Source of the DNA: Trichinella spiralis
Taxonomy: Eukaryota > Nematoda > Enoplea > Trichinellida > Trichinellidae
Assembly: GCA_000181795.3 (NCBI GenBank)
Contig: CM012953.1
Location: 10,311,831 to 10,375,830 of the forward strand
Direction of reading: 5' to 3'
DNA length: 64,000 bases
This document shows positions 50,836 through 64,000 of this stretch, piece after piece. The notes beneath the pieces are model-generated. The model did no database searches. It had not been told where the DNA came from and saw only the letters and a list, made by a program, of their open reading frames with translations. The translations under genes and the position numbers were made by a program. Each line of letters opens with the position of its first letter. The stretch's first letter is position 1.

Positions 50836-53800
50836 TGTTGTTGTTGTTCTTGTTGTGGTTTTGTTTTTCTTGAAATTGATTTTAATCAATTTCATTTTTC
50901 AACAAAATTCCACTGGTCGATGAGAAAATCATTTCTCTCACGTTCTTGCTAATTGATAATCAACAGCAGAAATTAATAATCCTATGCTTGCAATTATCAA
51001 AAGATTGAGTTGAAATTGTTGGAAACTTTTTTCTATAGGAAAATATTCAATTTGTTCCTCAAAGTTGATTTTTTTCTCTTCTTTCTCGAAATTTTACATT
51101 AAAATAGTTTAAACTTTTGATGGGTACATGCATATTAATTATCTTTTTTTTCATAATTCAATATTATCAATTGCACAACAAACAATCGATTTCTCAAGTG
51201 AGACTAATTTTTGAGCACTTTCAGCCGCAGTAGGTGGAGGGGAATTATGTTGAAAACAAGTGCAATTCTGAAAAGTCAAAGGAAAGCGTCAACAGTGATT
51301 GTTGTTCAGTTTTTATCAGAAAACAACTAATGTTAACATATGTATATATATTTATTTATTTATTTGTTCAATGTTTTCTTTTCATTACAACAACAAAATT
51401 ATTCAAATATGCATGCAAACAAAGTGGAAATTTACATAATTTATCTATTTTTTTAATATAGAATAATTGAACAATGAAAATATTTTAAACAATTTCACCA
51501 GTTGTTAACTTTATACTTGATATTTTAAAAATTTGATTTGAAATCATCGTTATTATTATTCATTTATGACAATTTTCAATGCTTCATCTTTTACGCTTGT
51601 CGACCTGGTTTTCAGTTTTTCGAAACTCGTTTTCAAGCATCACTTGAAAATTTCGCCAAGCCGTTTCCAGCAATTTTGTGTTCAATTTAATTCAAAGTGG
51701 AATTGTGTATAATAATAATAATTTGTGAATAATTTTTACCCCAACTTTTCATTCTCGTCCATATATATATATATAATTATGTGGTTTCTGTTCACAATTT
51801 TTGGAAAAAGTAATAATTTCCAATCCCATTCATAAAATTCCAATTCAATACAAATTTTGCAACTTTTGCTTTCGGTTAATATGATGATTTTTCTGTCTTT
51901 TCTATTTTGATCGACTTGTGCCAAGCGGACAGAAACTGCCGGCTAGTTGGTTTTGCTTGCCCCTTTGTCATTGATCAAAATTGATCATACATACAAACAT
52001 GCATGCATACATACATGCATACATACATGCACACACGCGCCCGTCCTTTTCGGATGTGCACATTTGAATGACTTTTGCGACTGGGTCGAATTGTTGGTAT
52101 TGCTGCATGTTGCACATACGTAACTTGCAGCATGCTGTATCTAATAAATGGATTTCGCTTTTCCCCCTCTATTCCCTCTCTTTCAATATGCCGTAAACGG
52201 CTAATTAGGTTCAGATTCGACTCTCCAGTTTGGCAACTTGGATGGATGTCAAATCTGATCACAGCTCATCGATCTATTTACTACTGTTTCTTATTCTCAT
52301 TATATTATACATGTGTGCATGTATATTTTCACTTCTTTTTTATTTTGTATTCTTTTTATATTTTAATTTATTCTATTTTTGAACTTTTATTTATTTAAAT
52401 TATCAGAGCGCGGTTGGACGATCATACACACGCACGACTGGCGCATCATCATTATAAATTTAAGCATGAAAATTTCCAATTTCATCTGATCTATTTTGCT
52501 TCACTGCTTTTCATCAATTAAAGCCCCAAACCTACGTTTTTGGCACTGTTAATTTTGCATTATTTATTAATTTTTTTAAACTACTAATTCACTTTCTTCT
52601 CATCTTTTCTATGCTTTTCTTAATTGAAATTATTTATTCCAAATTTTAAAATTTTACGCACTATACACAACTTTTAAATTTGTACAAATTTTAATGATTA
52701 TGAATTGATTAATTAATTAATCTATTTATTCAACATTATGAAATGAGAATATGTGGAACTTTACGTGTACAACTTTTTGTGTGTATTTGGTAATTTTGAA
52801 AATTTCAAAATGTCATATAACAGGGGAAAGAAATTGATTTTTTCTTATTTTTCAATAAAATGAGTGTATAGTAAAAATTGGTGAAACAGGTGCTTTATTT
52901 TTGGTTTCATTAAAAATATTTTTTGTCAAGAGATGTTGCACGTATCCGTTCGTATTTTGCTTTTGTTCAATTGCATCTGAGCAAATGAAATATTTTATAT
53001 AATAATTAATCAGTGACTCAATTTTAAAAGTATATATATATATATTTCTTTTGTAAAACTTTTTGATTAGTTCTTTGAACGTTGCTTTATCAATATAATG
53101 AATATGTATAGTAAATGTAAATGAGTTGGTTTTTATAATTTGAATTATATTACAACTACCAACGACAACAACGAGATCTTTTATGCTTCTTCATTTTATA
53201 ATCTTGTGAATAGGAAAAAAATGATTGAGTGAGATTTTTTCTGATACTTAAAAAAACGATAAGCAAGCTGAAGCTTTAGTATCAAATTATACGGAACAAC
53301 GGTTGGGTGGAAGTTCGATTTGTGTAGTGCAGCAGCAGCTGCATTGGAAAGATAATAACGGCAACTTTTGCTAGTGGAAGAAGCAAGTTTTCGACTTGGT
53401 CAATTTTCTCTGAATGCAATCAGCAAATTTTGATTGTTTCAGCTATTTTCAGCACCTCTAATGGAGACGAACTTGGTTTTGCCAATTTCGATGATTAAGC
53501 AAGCAAGCAAGCAAACAAGCAAAATATTGAAATTTCACTGACAATAGAAAAGCTGAACCAATATTTTCACATTTTTTATCCCTTGGGAAGTTTGCCATTT
53601 TTTCTCTGCTGCTATTATTATTTGCCTGCCATCTTGTTTTTGTCCACATTTGCAAATGCGAACAGCACATTCTGAATGATATCAATTTTTTATTGAATTT
53701 TATCAAAAATAAATAAAAATACTAATAATCAAATACTTTTTTTCAAAAATCCAATTTTGCATCGATATTTCAAAAAATTATCAAACTTGCATAAATCATG

Positions 53801-56628
53801 CACTGATGGATGAGTAAGTTTTACAGATAATAATTTCTTTTTCAAATAACATTATTTATTTTTCCAACTATACATTATCGTATTGTTGTTGATAATGAGG
53901 TTTCAGTAAAAAATAATACATCGATGCTGGATGCACTTGAATTAATTATATTTTAAAATAAGCACATTAGTTATTTATTTTCTTTCTTGTTTTTCAGTGC
54001 TGCTAGTAATGAAGTTCTGATTTTCGTCATATCCGTTTTATCAGAGCAAAGAAGTTCCAATGGTCTTGCTGAACTCCTTTGGACTGTTGAATATTTCTAT
54101 GATGATGATGGTGATGTTCGTGAATTGTCAGATATTGGAATATTATCGGAAAAAACTAGCGAAGAGGAACTAGCAAGACAGCGAAATCTGAATACCAGAT
54201 TCACAATTCAGAAAGACACTCTGATGGGACTTTTCACAGTTGGAAAAGTAATATAATATATTATAATTAATGCTTTCGGGAGTGGAGTTATTTGTTTTTA
54301 ATTTTTGAAAATATTTTTCCAAACTGATTGATTTGCTTCTTCTCAGACTGCGTTGGTGAACACTGCCGTTTTGACAGGCAAGCAGATTGCCATACCGATG
54401 AAAGTATTTGGCGTCAGTTATGCGGGCGTGATACGTGAAGTTACTTTGTCAGCAAATTGTATTTCAAAAGAAACTTCAGTTTTGAAGGTTTATAGAATAT
54501 TTAAATTAAATTTTTTTCTTTTACCTTACTGTTAAATTTTAGGTCACACCAAGTTGCACAGCGGTATATGTAGATGGATCAGAAGTCCGAGGTTCAGCCA
54601 ATGCCATAATACAGGTAGAATTTTCGGAAATCAAAAGCACAGTTCGATACACTGTTTGGTTTCCTGAACTTCCGGTGAACATTTATTTGAAAGATCCAGT
54701 ATTGCATGCAATTAAAAATTGGCATGTTCCAGTGATGGTGGATTCAACTCTGTTGAACAGCAACAAGTGACAATTGAAAATTTTCATTATTATTATTATT
54801 AAAATTAATTGAATAACAAATTTCCTTTTCAGACAATCAATTTCCAATTTCACTTCACATTTGATGAATAAACGATTGTTCGATAAACCGAACTGTCGAA
54901 AACGATACCAAGAAACAGAAGTGAAAATTTTTGCCCGTTTTCGTGTTGACGACATGCTCAGCGGTTGGCATTCCTATTTGGGCAGGCGTGGTCGGCAGTT
55001 GTTGTTCGATTTGACATTTTTGACAAAAAATTATTTAAAAGTCACCGACAGTGAAATAGCGTCCATACGTTTCACTGCCAACGGAGCCGTATACTTGCAA
55101 GGTTTGCAAAGTGGTCGGACGGAAATTCAAGTAAAAATTTTCACTTATGAATTTACATACATATATGCAATGCACAATGTTGTTTTCAGGTATTGTTACC
55201 GTTTCTACGTTCGCCGTATGGAGTGAGTGAAGTTACTGTTGTCAATGAATTGGTCAACATCCGCAGTGTGCAACTTCAGTCTGTCTGTTTCCTCAACGTC
55301 ACCGCCGCCAACACTGACGGATCAGACGACATCCATCGGCTTTACGTTTCCAGAATTAAAACATTTTCCAAACGCCTCCAAGTATGAATCATAACAACAA
55401 CAACATAATATCTTTTTTATCATTTGCCTGTATGTTTGTTTCTTTTAAGGAATGTTTCTTGGATATAACGTTGGAATATTCGGATAGTACGAAAAGCAGC
55501 GTACAAAATTTGCCCGAAGCGGACTACGAGGCGATTGTTCAATCGGATGAACGCAGTTTGTTGATTTTGGAATCCGATTTGGGTTTTCCAGCTCTGTTTC
55601 GTTATTTAAATTTGGACGAAGAGAAAGCCGGGCACATTCGAGCCAGTCTCTACGGAGCTGCCACTTGCGGAAGACCATTGCTCGGTACTGGCATGGTATT
55701 GGTCAGTCCACAGTACAGTTCCACCAAGCCGCATTTCTTTGCCAACAGTGGACGTGTTCGCTTTTATGATTCTTATCAAAATCACGATTCGGACAGTAGT
55801 AGCACAAGGTACTTTTCCAAAAAGGACAAACATGCCAAAGTAGACGGACCGTCTTCGCCTGTGCAAACGCAGCGCAAGCTGATCACCACGGCCGACGCTG
55901 GAAGTGATTCAATGAAAACACCAGAAATTGTGATGTACTGTTTGATTGGGGTCTGTGGAATAGCCGGTGCGGTGCTGTCGCTCAACTATTTGGTCAGATC
56001 ACCGACGCCCAAGTTGGTGCTCAATTCCGCAATAGCCCAAGCTGCCTGCTTCCTGAGACGACCGCAGGTATTGCCAGCTGGCCAGGAATTTATATGGGTT
56101 CAGGCAGAGCACGCCGAACACCGGCGACATAGTAGTCATCTGCAAGAAGAATCCGTACCATCTTCTACAACAGCAAGTACTACGAATAACAGCAGCAACA
56201 ACACTAGCAGAAATAGCATCGGCAGTAGTATTCAACATTTAAAACGACACACCGATGAAGACGAAGAAGTGGAAGTTGAAGAAGATTATGATGATGAGCC
56301 GCACACGTTGAACGGTCGACACTACCACCACCAGCCACAAGTAGCCAATTCGTATCTCGGATCCGAGATCAGCGTGCACATATCCGATCGACCGGCAATT
56401 GAAGTGCACGAAGATGGTCGTCGAGCTTCAAGCTGGAACATATCACGATCCCGTAGTCGTTCCCAGCACGGACTGGTTGACAGCTCCTCTGAGAGGAACA
56501 TTTCCCAGTATAGTTTCACCAAACCAAAAGCCGCGATCGGAGACTTACATTGGAACAGTCAGTCACTGGGTATGAGCGAGCTTCAACTTCGGGACTATAT
56601 AAACAGTTTGCGAGAAACAGTCACGTGA
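48655..56628 (+). CDS. tmem-132: TMEM132 family single-pass cell-surface protein
   Basis: Type I membrane protein of the animal TMEM132 family, linked to cell adhesion and to the WAVE actin regulator. Nine exons: 48655-48742, 48811-49693, 49775-49927, 53998-54247, 54347-54487, 54543-54766, 54833-55130, 55190-55381 and 55450-56628. They join to 3408 nt and 1135 residues. Seen: a hydrophobic signal peptide (LPAWIVLFPFYCTFLFEIA); extracellular family blocks LNTAVLTG-like NTAVLTGKQIAIPMKVFGV, CTAVYVDGSEVRGSAN and TVWFPELPVNIYLKD; one transmembrane helix (VMYCLIGVCGIAGAVLSLNY); then a cytoplasmic tail with FIWV, a cousin of the vertebrate NWVWL motif, and an acidic, serine-rich end. Exon 2 is strikingly GC-rich. 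Intron 3 is 4.07 kb and full of simple repeats. Confidence 0.92.
50389..50478. repeat. (ATA)n microsatellite, about 30 units
   Basis: Perfect or near-perfect ATA trinucleotide run in TMEM132 intron 3, the longest simple repeat in the window. Confidence 0.97.
50798..50850. repeat. AAT / ATT / TTG compound repeat
   Basis: An AAT run turns into ATT, forming a perfect hairpin-capable arm, then into TTG units. Confidence 0.85.
51985..52040. repeat. CATA/CATG tetranucleotide tract
   Basis: Interspersed CATA and CATG units ending in a short CA/CG run, in TMEM132 intron 3. Confidence 0.85.
53497..53521. repeat. (AAGC)n microsatellite
   Basis: About six AAGC/AAAC units in TMEM132 intron 3. Confidence 0.85.
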
Positions 56629-56815
56629 AGCACAAAGTATAATTTTTCCTTACTTATATATTGTGTGAATATGCTAACATTCCTCTTTACATGTTCTTGA
56701 TAACAGCTTCCTCAAAAACGTTGTACAATTTTGTTTGTTTATTGAATTTATAAATTACAAATAAAAATAAAATTGAAATCTAATATCTCATTTATTGAAA
56801 AACACAAAAGTAGCC

Positions 56816-57819
56816 CTAATCCAAACGTGCTTTGATTGATTTCACATCAATTTCATCATTTGAAATTGTGTAAACTACCGCACCCCAACCGCTAGCTGCG
56901 TCTCGCTCAATACAAGCCAATAACGCCTGCGCTGTTGCTTCGAATGCCGCATCCCGATCCTATGAACAACAATAAAACATTACCACGAGAAAAAAATGAA
57001 ACAATCGAATAAATGTTGTTAATAAAGCATCAAATATTCCATAATCCGTGTATACATCAATCTACCACATGTGCTACGAATGCAAAGCTGTTGCTTTTCT
57101 TCACTTTACTTTTGAAAACATCATTGAGAAGCTTACCATGTTTTTCTCCCAAACACTCTCACACATGCCGTACATTTGCAAATCACCAGTGCCAGAAAGG
57201 ACAAAATCATTCGGCTTGCAAATACAACCGATCAAATCCATGTTGGCAACGTACGGTTCAGATGTTTTCCAATCAATACCAGCTACCACTGGTTCACAAA
57301 AGTAAGGAGAAAATCTGCAAAATTCACCCACTGTAACGTAACCATTATCAAACCATCACTAATGTATTAACATATATACCCATCACTACCTGTTCTCATA
57401 AAGCAGATTGCTCAGCATTTGAGAAAACACTTCCGGAGTAACATCGCGATTTTCTCGCAAATTATATATACTGGTACGGTATAACATTTTTTCAACTCTA
57501 AAAAATAAATAACTTTTTTGCTCAATAAAATAATTAAAAAAAATAATTTCATTCTTCAATTAAGCATTGATCATACTCATTTGTGTAAATCATATAACGA
57601 TGAAAAATGAAAACAATAACAATAAACTTGCATAGTCTGTGCATCAGTTGCTAAACCGGGAATTCCAACAAACAATCGACGAGTTATTTGGAAAATCTTC
57701 TCCTTATCATTCATGATTGTCAAGAATCGACTGCCCAGTCGTAAATCGCATCCAATAGTGACACAATCACCACCGCGCATTGCGAGCACAATGCCACCAT
57801 TGTGGTCCATGATACTCAT
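56816..57819 (-). CDS. PSMB3: 20S proteasome subunit beta type-3
   Basis: Non-catalytic beta-3 subunit of the 20S proteasome core. Four coding segments on the minus strand; the first is 57628-57819 (64 codons), the second about 57411-57495, and the last begins near 56960. The read protein is about 206 residues (human 205). Seen: [16 protein letters not shown], matching the family MSIMSYNGG start with no propeptide or catalytic Thr; [51 protein letters not shown]; and the ARLD ending. The ATG comes directly after a CAAATCTTCAG acceptor-like site, so a spliced leader or a non-coding exon is likely. Tail-to-tail with TMEM132, only 187 bp between stops. Confidence 0.95.
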
Positions 57820-58552
57820 CTGAAGATTTGACAAATGCAAAATTCAAATTTCCAATATTATTTCACAAACACTTAATTTATAAAAATATACTTGCTACAT
57901 AAAATATCTACATCAAACTTAAGGTAAACTCAACATCAACTATGAAAATAATCAAACATATTATAATACAAAATAAGAAAATTATTTGATAAATATGAAA
58001 TTTAATAATAAATTAAATTTAAATTATTGACGTAAAACATACTTTGGCAAAGTTTTTCTTACAACGGTGAAAGAAAAATGTAAAAGAAATAAACTTCTTA
58101 TTAACTCACTCTGTAACAAGTTTAAATATTTGCAGGTATAATTGCAACAGTAATAATATAAAACTTTAAATTATAATCTCAAACGGTAGGAAACCTTCAT
58201 AATTTAAACTGTTTCTCTCAATCTCTTTTGTTTCTTTTTCGAAAGCAATAAAGTATGGCAGTATTGAAAGTTCGGTAAATTTCAAATGCATTTTTTCAGA
58301 TAAAAACATTTTAACGTAATAACGTATAATAATGTACAATAGGTATACTTTGAATTTTGAGCTGTTTTCATAATATTAATTACAAATATTTATAAAAAAT
58401 GCTTTTCCAAAAAATTATGCCTACTTTTCTTTTATCATAAACGAGCTGTAAGCATTTCCGTTCAGATGAATGTGCTTGGTTGGTTTATAAAATTTACACC
58501 TTGATGGGCAAATTGCCGGAGTTATGGATCTTTAAGTTTTCTTGGTCTTCTG
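57820..58552. promoter_or_regulatory. Divergent region, PSMB3 / CLC channel gene
   Basis: 733 bp between two divergent start codons; it should contain both promoters. AT-rich, no motif I would assign. An acceptor-like CTTTAAG lies about 20 nt before the CLC ATG. Confidence 0.45.
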
Positions 58553-63225
<4,673 letters not shown>

Positions 63226-63513
63226 ATGAAGCTCGCCAAATATGCGTCGATATTTGTAATGGTTTCTGTCTATTTTAAGTTGGTGTTATGTTGCCCATTG
63301 TGACATCTGCTGATTACTTGATGATAGATAGTTTCGATTTGATAGTGTTGCTAGTGAATATGAACTGCTTTTCATTATTTTTTGCAGTTTTTAATATGAT
63401 AGTGGATTTTTTGAGCTTATCGGTTTGATTAATTTCAACTATTTGTGCATTAAAATTTTCTCTTCCTACTGTAGATCGTTCATGTAGACGCCATAGATTA
63501 CAGTTACCTGACA
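63226..63513. other. 3' flank of the CLC gene
   Basis: Under 300 bp of AT-rich 3' UTR/flank. On the minus strand a short ORF begins right after the LTR-like block, as an internal leader or gag start would; this is not proof. Confidence 0.35.
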
Positions 63514-63782
63514 TGTGCCGCGCTCGATCTCAAACAGTATTCCACAAAACGCTTTTGATAGAACAAACAGACTTTATTCTGTGCTTTAACGACGATCTAA
63601 CAATCGTTGAACAAAGGACACAGTCGCATACAAGAACGACACAACGCAGCCAAGACATGCCAAACAACATCGTATTATCTCATTTTTCACGCCCGCTTTT
63701 ATTCTGCATTTGCGAGATATTTTGCTTCTTTGTGTCAACAACGTTCCTTTTTAGCTCACGTTAGCCGTTAATTGTGGTAACA
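63514..63782 (-). mobile_element. LTR-like fossil (solo LTR or LTR plus scrap)
   Basis: Read on the minus strand, a block of about 269 bp starts TGTTACC and ends GGCACA. It has an ATAAAAG box around its first third and an AATAAA signal with a following GT-rich stretch in its last third, the order expected for U3-R-U5. It is less AT-rich than its surroundings. No partner LTR lies in the window and no target duplication was evident, so it is a fragment or solo LTR of unknown family. Confidence 0.4.
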
Positions 63783-64000
63783 CGTGACTTTTCAATTTGT
63801 AACAGGTCGAAAGAGATTTATTGTTATTAAAAATACTTTATATGGGATGCTTGCAAGAAAACGAGTATTTGAAAAACCAAAACTATTTTTAAACAATTTT
63901 AATATCTATTTTATGAAAAACAGGTTGCAAGGCAATAATTTCAATGACACGAACATTCGCATATTGGAATAGAAATGCCAAAACATTTTCTTCGTTGTTA
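63783..64000. other. Right edge, nothing recognised
   Basis: AT-rich; the ORF at 63784-63972 has no family resemblance. Confidence 0.5.

Larger units (their letters stand above)
49928..53997 (+). other. TMEM132 intron 3
   Basis: 4.07 kb. AT-rich and rich in simple repeats, including about 30 ATA units at 50389-50478, AAT/ATT/TTG runs at 50798-50850, a CATA/CATG run at 51985-52040 and AAGC repeats at 53497-53521. No nested gene was recognised. Confidence 0.75.

Noticed and set aside
63513-63764. 83-codon plus-strand ORF
   Set aside because: Runs antisense through the LTR-like block; no recognisable protein.

Overview
The window is animal nuclear DNA, very AT-rich, with multi-exon protein genes whose introns run from about 50 bp to 4 kb. 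Introns start with GT and usually end in a T-rich tract plus CAG or TAG. TMEM132, a PP2C-like protein of the CG9801 type, JIP3/UNC-16 and an EB-module secreted protein are animal gene families. The TTTTCAG-like acceptors, the EB protein, and several start codons lying just downstream of a 3' splice-site-like sequence with no visible upstream coding exon suggest a spliced-leader animal, most likely a nematode. That placement is inference; I cannot name the species. All functions below come from reading the protein sequence, not from a database search. The exon joins I computed in full for TFB1M, NRDE2, TVP23, the EB protein, the PP2C-like protein and TMEM132 all give whole codon counts.

Region 1 (1-15.7 kb) is a run of five minus-strand genes: JIP3/UNC-16 (5' part only, running off the left edge), TFB1M (mitochondrial rRNA dimethyltransferase), an extended synaptotagmin, the GPN-loop GTPase GPN1, and CLEC16A/GOP-1. 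Stop-to-next-start gaps are 218-841 bp, so the row looks operon-like. Region 2 (15.7-25 kb) starts at a divergent promoter and holds NRDE2 and TVP23 on the plus strand. It then has an unrecognised one-pass membrane protein gene on the minus strand with an unclear 3' end.

Region 3 (25-35.9 kb) is about 11 kb with no convincing protein gene. It holds a tRNA-Asn, remnants of an old Ty3/Gypsy-type element, an LTR/leader-like patch and one doubtful ORF. Region 4 (35.9-39.2 kb) has the secreted cysteine-rich EB-module gene and an intronless UBE2F-type NEDD8-conjugating enzyme.

Region 5 (42-63.2 kb) holds the PP2C-like gene, TMEM132 (with a GC-rich 5' end and a 4 kb repeat-rich intron), the proteasome subunit PSMB3 on the minus strand, and a ClC-3/4/5-type chloride/proton exchanger. 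The window ends in an LTR-like fossil. The genes are mostly housekeeping and membrane-traffic functions, including NEDD8 conjugation, the proteasome, Golgi TVP23, endolysosomal CLC, CLEC16A mitophagy/endosome work, ER contact sites and axonal transport. I see no single shared pathway and no clearly new multi-gene system. The most open questions are the orphan membrane protein, the spliced-leader/operon layout, the GC-rich TMEM132 5' block and the secreted EB protein.
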